A DNA stretch of 64,000 nt, taken from assembly GCF_005145025.1 (NCBI RefSeq), contig NZ_CP039695.1:3023501-3087500 (forward strand), given 5' to 3'. The notes beneath the pieces are model-generated. The model was not told the origin of the DNA, did no database searches, and worked only from the letters and a program-made list of their open reading frames with translations. The position numbers and the translations under genes are program-made. Origin of the DNA: Novosphingobium sp. EMRT-2. GTDB lineage: Bacteria > Pseudomonadota > Alphaproteobacteria > Sphingomonadales > Sphingomonadaceae. Of the stretch, positions 46,862 to 56,086 are shown piece after piece (position 1 is the first letter of the stretch; every line of letters starts with the position of its first letter).

Positions 46862-47437
46862 ATGCAAGCCTGCCATCTCGTCGCCCGTGACATCGCCTGC
46901 CGGCGCGGCGACCGGTTGCTGTTCAAGGGGCTGTCGTTTTCGATGCGGGGCGGCGAGGCGCTGCACCTTGCCGGGCCGAACGGCATCGGCAAGTCCAGCC
47001 TGATCCGCATCCTTGCGGGGCTGTTGCGCCCCTTCGCCGGCGCGGTAGAGCGCGAGGGTACGCTGGCGCTGTCGGACGAACGGCTCGCGCTCGACGGGCA
47101 CCAGCCGTTGGGCGCGGCGCTGGCGTTCTGGCGACGGATCGACGGCAGCGGGGGCGAGGGCGCGGATTTCGGCCTTGAAGACCTGCTCGACGTGCCCGTG
47201 CGCTACTTGTCCACCGGCCAGCGCAAGCGCGCGGCGCTGGCCCGCGTTGCCGCCAGCCAGGCCGCGATCTGGCTGCTCGACGAACCGCTCAACGGGCTGG
47301 ACACGCAATGGGCCGCCGTGGCGCAGGAGCGCATCGCCGCGCATCTTGCCGGCGGCGGCGCGGTGGTGATCGCCTCGCACCAGCCGCTCGCACTCGCCGG
47401 GGTGCGGGAACTGGCGCTGCGTGAGTACGTCGCGTGA
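46862..47437 (+). CDS. ccmA: Haem exporter ATP-binding protein CcmA
   Basis: 191 residues, the short ABC ATPase of cytochrome c maturation. Walker [19 protein letters not shown], signature [14 protein letters not shown] and Walker [14 protein letters not shown]. With CcmB it powers release of holo-CcmE in system I cytochrome c maturation. The ATG at 46862 is preferred to a frame opening 30 bases earlier. ccmB starts inside its stop codon. The pathway would be needed to mature the two cytochromes c of the amine locus. Confidence 0.92.
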   Translation: MQACHLVARDIACRRGDRLLFKGLSFSMRGGEALHLAGPNGIGKSSLIRILAGLLRPFAGAVEREGTLALSDERLALDGHQPLGAALAFWRRIDGSGGEGADFGLEDLLDVPVRYLSTGQRKRAALARVAASQAAIWLLDEPLNGLDTQWAAVAQERIAAHLAGGGAVVIASHQPLALAGVRELALREYVA

Positions 47438-48096
47438 TCGCGCGTCTCTGGCCCATCTTCACGCGCGATCTGGCGCTGCTGCTGCGCGGCGCGCAGGGGC
47501 GGGGCGGGGCGGTGCTGCCGCTGCTGTTCTTCCTCGCGGTCGCCATGCTGTTTCCCTTTGCGGTGGGTCCGGACGCGCGGCTGCTCGGCCGCACCGGCGC
47601 GGGCGTGATCTGGGTGGCGGCGTTGCTCGCCGCGATCCTCCCGCTCGACCGCCTCGTGGAACCGGACCTCGAGGCGGGCTTCTTCGATCAATGGGCCTTG
47701 CGCGGCATTGCCGAAGAGGCGCTGCTGCTGGTGCGGATCGTCGCGCACTGGATCAGCTTCGGGGTGCCGCTGCTGCTGGCCGCGCCGCTTTCCGCCGGTC
47801 TGCTCTCGCTCGATGCGGGGCAGTTGCGCGCGGTCGAACTGGGGCTGCTGCTGGGCACGCCGGGGCTGGCCGCGATCGGCGTGACCATCGCCGCGCTTAC
47901 CGCCGGCCTGCGCGCGGGTGCGGCGCTGGGGGGACTGCTGGCGATCCCGTTGGCGGTGCCGCTGCTGATCTTCGGCGCGGGCTCGCTCCAGCCGGGTGGG
48001 GAGGGTGGCCTGCTCCTGCTCGCCGCGACAAGCTTGGCCGCGCTGGCCATCGCGCCCTTCGCCGGGGGCGCGGCCATCCGCGCCGGCCGGGAGTAA
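47434..48096 (+). CDS. ccmB: Haem exporter permease CcmB
   Basis: 220 residues with six hydrophobic segments. The family start IFTRDLALLLRGAQGRGGAV and the conserved AILPLDRLVEPDLEAGFFDQ and LLLGTPGLAAIGVTIAALTA are present. It is the membrane partner of CcmA. It overlaps ccmA by 4 bp (GTGA). ccmC and the other maturation genes are not in this window, so the locus is a two-gene unit here. Confidence 0.9.
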   Translation: MIARLWPIFTRDLALLLRGAQGRGGAVLPLLFFLAVAMLFPFAVGPDARLLGRTGAGVIWVAALLAAILPLDRLVEPDLEAGFFDQWALRGIAEEALLLVRIVAHWISFGVPLLLAAPLSAGLLSLDAGQLRAVELGLLLGTPGLAAIGVTIAALTAGLRAGAALGGLLAIPLAVPLLIFGAGSLQPGGEGGLLLLAATSLAALAIAPFAGGAAIRAGRE

Positions 48097-48190
48097 AGCG
48101 GTCCGGAACGATCGGTCGAAAGCGGGATTTGTCGCGGACCAAGCCGCAAACGGATTGCGGAACGCACACGGGCCGCCTAACTCCTTGACC

Positions 48191-49201
48191 ATGACCGTAC
48201 CCGTCCTTCTTCCCGACACGCTTTCGCTCATCGGCAACACCCCGCTCGTTCGGCTTAAGGGGCCAAGCGAGGAAGCGGGGTGCGACATCTTCGGCAAGTG
48301 CGAATTCGCCAACCCCGGCGCGTCGGTGAAGGACCGGGCCGCACTGTGGATCGTGCGCGATGCCGAGGAGAAGGGCCTGCTCCAGCCCGGCGGCACGATC
48401 GTCGAAGGCACGGCGGGCAACACCGGCATCGGCCTCGCGCTCGTCGCCAACGCGCTCGGCTACAAGACCGTGATCGTCATGCCCGAAACGCAATCGCGCG
48501 AGAAGATGGACACGCTGCGCGCGCTGCGCGCCGAACTCGTGCTCGTTCCCGCCGCGCCGTTTTCCAATCCCGGCCACTTCGTCCACACCTCGCGCCGCAT
48601 CGCCGAGGAGACCGAAGGCGCGATCTGGGCCAACCAGTTCGACAATATCGCCAACCGCCGCGCGCACATCGAAAGCACCGCGCCCGAAATCTGGGAGCAG
48701 ATGGAGCACCGCATTGACGGCTTTACCTGCGCGGCGGGCACAGGCGGCACGATCGCCGGCACCAGTCTGGGCCTCAAGGCGTTCGATGAGGACATCACGA
48801 TCGCGCTCACCGATCCGCACGGCGCGGCGCTTTACAACTACTACGCCTGCGGCGAGTTGAAGGCCGAAGGATCGTCGGTGGCCGAAGGGATCGGGCAGGG
48901 GCGCATCACCGCCAACCTCGAAGGCGCGCCGATCGATACCCAGTTCCGCATCGCGGACGAGGAAGGCCTGCTGTGGGTCAGCCGCTTGCTGGCCGAGGAG
49001 GGGCTGTGCCTTGGCCTGTCGAGCGGGATCAACGTGGCCGGCGCGGTGGCGCTGGGGCGCAAGCTGGTGGCGGAAGGGCGGCCGCACCCGCGCGTGGCCA
49101 CGATCCTGTGCGATACCGGCTTCCGCTACCTGTCCTCGCTCTACAACCCGGAATGGCTGAAGGCCAAGAATCTGCCGGTATTTCCATGGCTGCAACAATA
49201 G
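48191..49201 (+). CDS. cysK: Cysteine synthase A
   Basis: 336 residues. PLP lysine in NPGASVKDRAALWIVRDA, GTAGNTGIG for the substrate carboxylate, GTGGTIAGTSLGLKAF for the phosphate. It makes cysteine from O-acetylserine and sulfide. The internal sequence (EEAGCDIFGKCEFANPGASV) is typical of the alphaproteobacterial group. The ATG at 48191 follows TCCTTGACC; there is no strong ribosome site. A small membrane protein gene starts 15 bp after the stop. Confidence 0.9.
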   Translation: MTVPVLLPDTLSLIGNTPLVRLKGPSEEAGCDIFGKCEFANPGASVKDRAALWIVRDAEEKGLLQPGGTIVEGTAGNTGIGLALVANALGYKTVIVMPETQSREKMDTLRALRAELVLVPAAPFSNPGHFVHTSRRIAEETEGAIWANQFDNIANRRAHIESTAPEIWEQMEHRIDGFTCAAGTGGTIAGTSLGLKAFDEDITIALTDPHGAALYNYYACGELKAEGSSVAEGIGQGRITANLEGAPIDTQFRIADEEGLLWVSRLLAEEGLCLGLSSGINVAGAVALGRKLVAEGRPHPRVATILCDTGFRYLSSLYNPEWLKAKNLPVFPWLQQ

Positions 49202-49216
49202 GATAATCTGCCCGGG

Positions 49217-49612
49217 ATGGCTCTTTTCGGCTTCCCTTCGCGTCGATCCGGCCGCGCCGCGCAATCCGTGCCGGGCGCGGGCCATGGCGCGGCGCAGGCG
49301 GGCGGCATGGCGAAGGCGCCCATTCACCACGTTCCGCCCACTCCGCGCGAACTGCGCGCGCAAGTGGTCCACCGGCTCCAGATCGGGCTGTTCGGGCTGG
49401 CGGCGATGTTGCTGCTCGTCGGTCTGGCCAACGTCATTCTCGATCGCGCCTACATGGCCGATGCTTCGGCCGTGGCCGATCCCGACGCGTCCGCATCGGC
49501 CAGCACCACGCCGGCGAACGATCCGCTGGTCGACATGGGTGTGACGCCGGAACTGCCCGCGGCCAACCGTCCGGCCGACAAGACGGCGCCCGCCGCCGCG
49601 CCCCAGCACTGA
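49217..49612 (+). CDS. Hypothetical single-pass membrane protein
   Basis: 131 residues, not recognised. A basic Arg/Gly/Ala-rich N-terminus (to about 45) is followed by one transmembrane helix (about 55-77, LQIGLFGLAAMLLLVGLANV) and an acidic/Pro-Ala tail (DPDASASASTTPANDPLVD) that would be periplasmic. It lies between cysK (15 bp) and the next gene (14 bp) on the same strand, so the three are probably one operon. Confidence 0.72.
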   Translation: MALFGFPSRRSGRAAQSVPGAGHGAAQAGGMAKAPIHHVPPTPRELRAQVVHRLQIGLFGLAAMLLLVGLANVILDRAYMADASAVADPDASASASTTPANDPLVDMGVTPELPAANRPADKTAPAAAPQH

Positions 49613-49626
49613 TTTCCGTCGCGCGC

Positions 49627-50388
49627 ATGGCTGTATCGCGCCGGTGGCGCTTCGGTGCGGCGCTGCTGGTCTGCGCGCTGGTGGTGGGCGCGGGTGTGGC
49701 GTGGAAATCCAGCGGCTCGCGCGCGGTCTCCGCGCAGGAGCGTCCGCGCCTGATGCTGTTCACCAGCCTGCCGATCCTGTGGAACGAAACGCCGGACCTG
49801 GCCGCCATGCTGCGCGCCGATGCACCGCCGCACTGGGCGCGCCGCGCGCTGGAAGCACACTACACGCTCGTCGCGCGCGATACGCTGCTGGCCCCGCCGC
49901 TGGACGCGCGCTTCCTGCTGCTGGCGCAACCCCGTCCGCTCGCGCCGCAGGAGAATGTCGCGCTGGATGACTGGGTGCGGGCGGGGGGGCGTCTGCTGCT
50001 GTTCGCCGATCCGATGCTCACGGCGGACAGCACCTATGCGCTGGGCGATCGCCGCCGCCCGCAGGACATCGTGCTGCTTTCGCCGATCCTCGCGCGCTGG
50101 GGGCTGGAACTGCGCTTTGACGAGGATCAGCCGGCGGGCGAGCATGACGCGGCGCGGGAAAGCGCGGGCGCTGCGCTTCCCGTCAATCTGCCCGGGCAGC
50201 TCGCGCCGCGCCCGGGCGGGCATGACGCGCGATGCGCGATCGTGCGCGAAGGGCTGGTCGCGCGCTGCCGGATCGGGCGGGGCCGTGCGCTCATCGTGGC
50301 CGATGCCGCGCTGTTCGAACCCTCCGGCGCCGACGGAAAGCGCGCGGCGGCGCTGGATTCGTTGCTGGAAGACGCGTTCGCGGGCTGA
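49627..50388 (+). CDS. Hypothetical membrane-anchored protein (DUF4350/GldG-like)
   Basis: 253 residues. One N-terminal membrane segment (about 8-25, FGAALLVCALVVGAGVAW), then a soluble region with a Rossmann-like core: PRLMLFTSLPILWNETPDLA, VALDDWVRAGGRLLLFADPM and GRGRALIVADAALFEPSGAD. The VRAGGRLLL pattern is shared with DUF4350 and GldG-like proteins, which have a GATase1-like fold. Function unknown. It is the last gene before the dcw cluster. Confidence 0.7.
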   Translation: MAVSRRWRFGAALLVCALVVGAGVAWKSSGSRAVSAQERPRLMLFTSLPILWNETPDLAAMLRADAPPHWARRALEAHYTLVARDTLLAPPLDARFLLLAQPRPLAPQENVALDDWVRAGGRLLLFADPMLTADSTYALGDRRRPQDIVLLSPILARWGLELRFDEDQPAGEHDAARESAGAALPVNLPGQLAPRPGGHDARCAIVREGLVARCRIGRGRALIVADAALFEPSGADGKRAAALDSLLEDAFAG

Positions 50389-50708
50389 GCCGGCGACTCC
50401 ACGGGAAAATACGGGAAAGGCGGAGGGGCTTAGGTGCGGAGTCGCACGAGTCCCGCATTTTTTGGGCGTTTCCAGATAGAAACAAATCAAGTACAACGTG
50501 CAACATTGCGATGAAGCGTGTGGAAAAAGTGCTTGGGATTCAGGTTCTGGACGTAATTTCCCGCATTTTCCCCTTTCCGCCCGTGATGTCCCCGGTTAAT
50601 GATGGTCCATCGGGATGAACTCCAGGCCGTATCCGCGGGGGATCGGCCGGCTTGCGCGCGAGCGTGGGCCGGGGGTGGAGCCTTTCGTCTTCGAGCGGGG
50701 TATTCGGC
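50389..50708 (+). promoter_or_regulatory. Leader of the dcw cluster with repeated GGGAAA motif, candidate MraZ operator
   Basis: 320 bp without a gene. GGGAAAATACGGGAAA (50403-50418) and TTTCCCGCATTTTCCC (50557-50572) are inverted copies matching at 15 of 16 bases. Each contains two GGGAAA half-sites 10 bp apart, the spacing of MraZ boxes. A partial third copy, TCCCGCATTTTTTGGG, is at 50451-50466. The segment between is comparatively A/T-rich. A promoter hexamer pair is not clear. Confidence 0.45.
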
Positions 50709-51206
50709 GTGGCGGGAGGGCCGTCAAATTACGTGGGACAGGGCTTTTCGCCGCGCGGCGAAAAGGGTCGCTTCGTCCTGCCCTCCGATTTCCGCGCCGA
50801 TGTCCGCGACGCGTCTGACGGTCAGCGCATCCTCTGCATCGACAAGCATCACCGCCTGCCCTGCCTGGTCGGCTTCGGCCTTTCCCGCAGCGAACAGTTC
50901 GCCGCCGACATCGACCGCGAAGAGGACAAGGCGCTTCGCCTCGGCCTTGACTTCGATCGCGACATGCGCGCCGCGCAGCTTTACGGCTTCCACCGCGCCA
51001 GCTTCGACGATTCCGGCCGCTTCGTCCTGCCCGACCACCTCGCCGAACTTGGCCAGGTGGAGGACGGCCTGTTCTTCCAGGGTGGCGGCACCCAGATCAC
51101 CATCTGGAATCCCCGCATCCTGCTCGACATGGGGCCGGGCTGGGAAGCGGCGCAAGCCGGCTGCCGCGCCAAGATGGCGGACATGGCCAAGGGGAAGCGC
51201 AAGTGA
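50709..51206 (+). CDS. mraZ: Transcriptional regulator/cell division protein MraZ
   Basis: 165 residues from a GTG at 50709. The two SpoVT-AbrB-like repeats are seen: [20 protein letters not shown] and the second [17 protein letters not shown]; both keep the Gly-Arg-Phe-hydrophobic-Leu-Pro pattern. A later GTG at 50733 is also possible. MraZ binds repeats upstream of itself and represses the dcw operon. rsmH starts inside its stop codon region with a 4-bp overlap. Confidence 0.9.
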   Translation: MAGGPSNYVGQGFSPRGEKGRFVLPSDFRADVRDASDGQRILCIDKHHRLPCLVGFGLSRSEQFAADIDREEDKALRLGLDFDRDMRAAQLYGFHRASFDDSGRFVLPDHLAELGQVEDGLFFQGGGTQITIWNPRILLDMGPGWEAAQAGCRAKMADMAKGKRK

Positions 51207-52189
51207 CCGCGCCCACGGTGTCTCCCGCAACGGGCTTCGGCCCGCACGTTCCCGTGCTGCTCGATGAAGTGGTGGAAGCGCTCGCCCCCGCTCCGGGCGA
51301 CGTGATCGTCGATGCCACGTTCGGCGCGGGCGGTTATACCCGCCGCCTGCTCGCCGCCGGCGCCACCGTCCATGCCTTCGATCGCGATCCCGACGCGATT
51401 GCCGCCGGGCGTCGCTGGCCCGAGGCGCAGGGCGATGCGCCGCGCCTGGTGCTGCATCCGCGCCGGTTCTCGGAACTGGCCGAAGGGCTGGCCGAAGCCG
51501 GCGTCGCCAGCGTGCAGGGCGTGGTTTTCGACATCGGCGTCAGCTCGATGCAGCTCGATCAGGCCGCGCGCGGCTTCGCCTTCTCGTCGGACGGCCCGCT
51601 CGACATGCGCATGTCGCAGGACGGGCCGAGCGCCGCCGATTTCCTCAACGAGGCGGACGAGCAGGCCATCGCCGACGTGCTCTACCGCTATGGCGAGGAG
51701 CGCCAGTCGCGCCGGGTGGCGCGTGCGATCGTGGCGGCGCGTCCGCTGGAAACCACTGGCCAGCTCGCCGCCGTGGTGCGCAAGGCGCTGGGTCATCGCC
51801 CCGGCGCGCCCAAGGACCCGGCCACGCGCAGCTTCCAGGCGATCCGCATCCATGTGAACGGCGAACTCGACGAACTCATCGCCGGGCTGGCCGGAGCGGA
51901 ACGGATGCTCGCGCAGGGCGGGCGGCTCGCCGTGGTCAGCTTCCACAGCCTGGAAGACCGCATCGTCAAGCAGTTCCTGCGCGAGGCGGCTGGCGCCATG
52001 CCCGCCGGATCGCGCCATCTGCCGCAGCTTGCCAGCATCGCGAAGCCGGTGTTCGAGAAGCCTTCGTCCGCCATCCGCCCCACCTCCGCCGAAGAGGCGC
52101 GCAACCCGCGCGCCCGCTCCGCCACCTTGCGCTGGGCGGTTCGCACCGCCGCGCCCGCGCGCGCCACATCCGGGAGCCTCGCCGCATGA
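51203..52189 (+). CDS. rsmH: 16S rRNA (cytosine-1402-N4)-methyltransferase
   Basis: 328 residues. SAM-binding start [20 protein letters not shown] and the family signatures [20 protein letters not shown] and [19 protein letters not shown] are complete. It methylates C1402 of 16S rRNA. It overlaps mraZ by 4 bp and ftsL by 4 bp (ATGA), so it is inside the dcw transcript. Confidence 0.95.
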   Translation: MTAPTVSPATGFGPHVPVLLDEVVEALAPAPGDVIVDATFGAGGYTRRLLAAGATVHAFDRDPDAIAAGRRWPEAQGDAPRLVLHPRRFSELAEGLAEAGVASVQGVVFDIGVSSMQLDQAARGFAFSSDGPLDMRMSQDGPSAADFLNEADEQAIADVLYRYGEERQSRRVARAIVAARPLETTGQLAAVVRKALGHRPGAPKDPATRSFQAIRIHVNGELDELIAGLAGAERMLAQGGRLAVVSFHSLEDRIVKQFLREAAGAMPAGSRHLPQLASIAKPVFEKPSSAIRPTSAEEARNPRARSATLRWAVRTAAPARATSGSLAA

Positions 52190-52866
52190 TCGTGACCGCC
52201 AACCGCTTGCGTTCGATCGGCTGGGTCGTGCTGCTCGCGCTGTGCGGCGCGGTGGTGCTGGCGCTGTCGTTCCGCGTCAACGCGCTGCGCAGCCAGGTGC
52301 ATCGCGCGGAGCAGCGCATCGTCGCGCTCAAGCAGGAGAAGATGTACCTCGAAACCGAATTCGAGACGCGCGCCAACCAGCAGCAGCTCAAGTCGTGGAA
52401 CGACATTGAATTCGGCTATGTCGCACCCACCGCCGGGCAGTATCTTGAAAACGAACGGCAACTCGCCTCGCTCAGCAAGCCGGCCGATCCGGATGCACCC
52501 GCGCCGATCCGCGTCGCCTCGGCCGATGACAGCGTGATCGCCTCGGCCGCGTTCCCCGCGATGGTCTCGCCGCTCACCGGCAGGTCGGCGCAGGCGGAAG
52601 AAGCGATCGCGCAGACCGACGCGCCGGCGGCGCATGTCGATCACGCCACGGCCACCGCCGCGCTGGGTGAACGGCTCGGCACGGTCGGCCGTCCGCGCGC
52701 TGCCGAAGGCGCAGCGCCCGCCGTGAAGAAGAAGGCGGCCAAGACCGCCAACGGCAAAACTGTGGACAAGGCCGGCTCCGCGAAGTCCTCCGCCTCGCGT
52801 TCGGCGAGCGCCGCTGGCAAGCCCCGCTCGGTGACGGCGCGCAAGGAGGGCAGGATCAGCAGGTGA
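52186..52866 (+). CDS. ftsL: Cell division protein FtsL with long Ala/Lys-rich tail
   Basis: 226 residues. A transmembrane segment (about 10-28, [19 protein letters not shown]) and a short coiled coil ([20 protein letters not shown] to about 62) are the FtsL core, needed with FtsB and FtsQ to activate FtsWI. Position between rsmH and ftsI confirms the identity. From about 85 the protein has a low-complexity tail, ending basic ([38 protein letters not shown]), making it roughly twice the usual length. It overlaps rsmH and ftsI by 4 bp each. Confidence 0.87.
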   Translation: MIVTANRLRSIGWVVLLALCGAVVLALSFRVNALRSQVHRAEQRIVALKQEKMYLETEFETRANQQQLKSWNDIEFGYVAPTAGQYLENERQLASLSKPADPDAPAPIRVASADDSVIASAAFPAMVSPLTGRSAQAEEAIAQTDAPAAHVDHATATAALGERLGTVGRPRAAEGAAPAVKKKAAKTANGKTVDKAGSAKSSASRSASAAGKPRSVTARKEGRISR

Positions 52867-54605
52867 ACGCGCTAACCGCATCCGCCGCGATCGCATCGGG
52901 CCGGGTCCAGCTGGCCAATGTCCGCCAGAGCGCGCTGCTGACGGCGAAAAAACGCGCGCTGATCATCCTGCTCGCTTTCGTGTTCCTGACGGCCACGGCG
53001 CTCATGCGCGTCGTCCAGATCGGCCTGTTCGAAGGCAGCCCCGACCGGCGCTCGATGGCCGATGCGCTGGTGCCCGAACGCGGCGAGATCACCGATCGCA
53101 ACGGCGTCGCGCTGGCGCGGGCGTTTCCGTCCTATTCGCTGTGGTACAATCCCAAGGCGTTCGGCGAAAAGGGCGGCAGCCCGCTGGTCAAGACGCCCGA
53201 GGAAGTGGCGAGCGCGCTGGTCCAGATCTTTCCCGATGCGGATTACGACGATCTCGTCCGCCGTCTGAAGTCCGACAAGCCGAGCTACCTGCGCAAGCGG
53301 GTTCTGCCCGAAGAGGCCAACCACGTCTTTGCGCTGGGCGAACCCGCGCTGGAATTCCCGCGCGAGAACCAGCGGTACTATCCGCAAGGCTCGCTCGCCG
53401 CGAACGTGCTCGGTTTCGTCGATCGCGAGGGCAAGGGCCACGTCGGCATGGAGCAGGTGCTGGAACCGCGCCTGCTCGATCCCGCGCAGCGGGCGAATCC
53501 CGTGGCGCTGTCGATCGATGCGCGCGCGCAAGGCGCGCTGGAAGACGAACTCGGCCGCGGCATGCTGGAAAGCAACGCCAAGGGAGCGGCCGGCATCGTC
53601 CTCGATGTCGATACGGGCGAAGTGATCGCGCTCGCCTCGCTGCCCTCGTTCAATCCGAACCGCAGCGATCGCGTGTTCAACGATCTTGTGTTCAACCGCG
53701 TGTCGAACCAGGTCTATGAACTCGGCTCTACCTTCAAGCCGATCACCGTCGCCGCCGCGATCGACGCCGGGGTCATCACCGATCTCTCGGTGCGCTATCC
53801 CACCGGGCCACTCAACATCGGCGGATTCACCATTCACGATAGCCACAACTTCGGCCCGTCGCTGAACGTGCCCGAAGCGCTGGTCCATTCGTCCAACATT
53901 GTCACCGCGCAGATCGCCGACAAGCTCGGCGGACCAGCCCTTCGTCGCACCATGATGCAGCTCGGCATGAACGAGCGGCCCACGATTGAACTGCCTGCGC
54001 GGGGCTTCCCTCTCTGGCCCCGGGGAACCGATGCCAAGGGGGACTGGGCGCGGATCACCACGATGACCGTCAGCTACGGCCACGGCATCGCGGTGACCCC
54101 GCTCCATCTCGCCAGCGCCTATGCCGCGCTCGTCAACGGCGGCATCTGGCGCCCGGCCACGCTCTACAAGGTCGATCCGGCGCGCGTGCCGCCGGGGCGG
54201 CGCGTGTTCAAAGCGTCCACCAGCGCGCGCATCCGGCAACTGCTGCGCATGATCGTGGTGGACGGCACGGGCCGGAAGGCCGATGCCTCGGGCTTCCGCG
54301 TCGGCGGCAAGACCGGGTCGGCGGAGAAGCCCGGTGCTGGCGGCTATCGGCGGACCTCGCTGGTCGCCACCTTCGCGGCGGCGTTCCCGATGGACAAGCC
54401 GCGCTATGTCGTGATCGCGATGCTCGATGAACCGCAGGGCACTGTGGCCACGTCCGGGCAGCGCACGGCGGCGTGGAATGCCGCGCCGATCGTCGGCCGG
54501 GTCGTGCCGCGCATCGGCCCGCTGCTGGGCGTCGTGCCCGATGCCAGCCGCGATGTCGATATTACCGACCTGTCACCGCTGGTCGCCAACGGAGACGGGG
54601 AATGA
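52863..54605 (+). CDS. ftsI: Peptidoglycan transpeptidase FtsI (PBP3)
   Basis: 580 residues. A membrane anchor (about 32-52), the pedestal domain, then the transpeptidase domain with SXXK (LGSTFKPITVAA), SXN (VHSSNIVTAQIA) and KTG (VGGKTGSAEKPG). It cross-links septal peptidoglycan with FtsW. The GTG start at 52863 overlaps the ftsL stop (GTGA); murE starts inside its stop codon (ATGA). Confidence 0.95.
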   Translation: MNALTASAAIASGRVQLANVRQSALLTAKKRALIILLAFVFLTATALMRVVQIGLFEGSPDRRSMADALVPERGEITDRNGVALARAFPSYSLWYNPKAFGEKGGSPLVKTPEEVASALVQIFPDADYDDLVRRLKSDKPSYLRKRVLPEEANHVFALGEPALEFPRENQRYYPQGSLAANVLGFVDREGKGHVGMEQVLEPRLLDPAQRANPVALSIDARAQGALEDELGRGMLESNAKGAAGIVLDVDTGEVIALASLPSFNPNRSDRVFNDLVFNRVSNQVYELGSTFKPITVAAAIDAGVITDLSVRYPTGPLNIGGFTIHDSHNFGPSLNVPEALVHSSNIVTAQIADKLGGPALRRTMMQLGMNERPTIELPARGFPLWPRGTDAKGDWARITTMTVSYGHGIAVTPLHLASAYAALVNGGIWRPATLYKVDPARVPPGRRVFKASTSARIRQLLRMIVVDGTGRKADASGFRVGGKTGSAEKPGAGGYRRTSLVATFAAAFPMDKPRYVVIAMLDEPQGTVATSGQRTAAWNAAPIVGRVVPRIGPLLGVVPDASRDVDITDLSPLVANGDGE

Positions 54606-56083
54606 AGCTAGGGATCATCGCGCACGAAGCGGGCTTCGCCCTGCCGGACGGTGCGGACGGCGACGTTACCGGCTTCGCCATCGATCACCGCAAGGTCGCG
54701 CCCGGCACCGTGTTCGGCGCCTTCACCGGCGCGCGCTTCAATGGCGAGGATTTCATCGCCGATGCCGTGGCGGCGGGCGCCGTCGCCGTCGTCGCCCGGC
54801 CCGAAGCGGTCGTGCGGGGCGCGGTCCATATCGCCGACGCGCAGCCGCGCCGCGCCTTTGCCCGGCTCGCTGCGCGCTTCTTCACGCCCGTTCCCGAAAC
54901 CGTGGTCGCCGTCACCGGCACCAACGGCAAGACCTCCACGGTCGAGATGACGCGGCAGCTCTGGCGCATGGCGGGCTATTCGGCCGCCTCGATCGGCACG
55001 CTGGGCGTGACCACGGCGGACGAATCCGTCTCCACCGGGCTCACCACGCCCGATATCGTCACGTTCCTTGCGAACATGACCGGCCTGGCGCGCGAAGGGG
55101 TGACGCATGTCGCCTACGAAGCGTCGAGCCATGGCCTGTCGCAGTATCGGAACGAGGGCCTGCGCGTCGTTGCCGGGGCCTTCACCAACCTCAGCCGCGA
55201 CCATCTCGATTACCACGCGACGATGGACGATTACTTCGCCGCCAAGATGCGCCTGTTCGACGATGTCGTGGCCGATGACGGGACGGCGGTGATCTGGGCG
55301 GACGACGATGCCTGGTCCGCCAAGGCCGTGGCCCATGCGGCGGCGCGCGGGCTTAACCTGCTGACGGTCGGCGCGAAGGGCGATGGCATCCGCCTGCTGT
55401 CGCGTACGCCCACCCAGCTCGGGCAGACGCTGGAGATCGAACACGGCGCCGAAGGCCAGCGGCGTACGCGCAAGGTCAACCTGCCACTGATCGGTGCCTA
55501 CCAGGCCGCCAACGCGCTGGTTTCGGCTGGGCTGGTGCTGGCCACCGGCGGCGATGCGGACCGCACGTTCGAGGCGCTCGGCCGGCTCCAGCCGGTGCGC
55601 GGGCGGCTGGAACGCGCTGCGATCAGCCGTGCCGGCGCACCGGTCTATGTCGATTACGCGCACACCCCCGATGCGATCGAGGCGGCCATCGCCGCGCTGC
55701 GCCCGCACGTGAAGGGCCGCCTCATCACCGTGTTCGGCGCGGGCGGGGATCGCGATGGCGGCAAGCGCCCGGAAATGGGCCGCGCCGCCTGCGCCGGCTC
55801 CGATCTCGTCATCGTCACCGATGACAATCCGCGCGGGGAAGACCCGGCGGACATCCGCAAGGCGGTCATGGCCGGCTGCACCGCCGGTGCGCGCGAGATC
55901 GGCGGTCGCCGCGCCGCGATCGCCGCCGCGATTGCGGAGGCGACGGGGGACGACATCGTGCTGGTCGCCGGCAAGGGGCACGAACAGGGGCAGATCGTGG
56001 GCCGGGGCGACGCCATGCGCGTCCTGCCGTTCGACGATGTGCAGGTGGCGCGCGAATGCGCCGGACCGGCCGGAGGAACCTGA
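54602..56083 (+). CDS. murE: UDP-MurNAc-L-Ala-D-Glu:meso-diaminopimelate ligase
   Basis: 493 residues. ATP site VVAVTGTNGKTSTVEMTRQL, the carbamate-lysine region VAYEASSHGLSQYR and the DDNPRGEDP motif that selects meso-diaminopimelate. It adds the third residue of the peptidoglycan stem peptide. The ATG at 54602 overlaps ftsI by 4 bp; a longer open frame upstream is out of the ftsI frame and rejected. murF starts 3 bp after the stop. Confidence 0.95.
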   Translation: MKLGIIAHEAGFALPDGADGDVTGFAIDHRKVAPGTVFGAFTGARFNGEDFIADAVAAGAVAVVARPEAVVRGAVHIADAQPRRAFARLAARFFTPVPETVVAVTGTNGKTSTVEMTRQLWRMAGYSAASIGTLGVTTADESVSTGLTTPDIVTFLANMTGLAREGVTHVAYEASSHGLSQYRNEGLRVVAGAFTNLSRDHLDYHATMDDYFAAKMRLFDDVVADDGTAVIWADDDAWSAKAVAHAAARGLNLLTVGAKGDGIRLLSRTPTQLGQTLEIEHGAEGQRRTRKVNLPLIGAYQAANALVSAGLVLATGGDADRTFEALGRLQPVRGRLERAAISRAGAPVYVDYAHTPDAIEAAIAALRPHVKGRLITVFGAGGDRDGGKRPEMGRAACAGSDLVIVTDDNPRGEDPADIRKAVMAGCTAGAREIGGRRAAIAAAIAEATGDDIVLVAGKGHEQGQIVGRGDAMRVLPFDDVQVARECAGPAGGT

Positions 56084-56086
56084 ACC

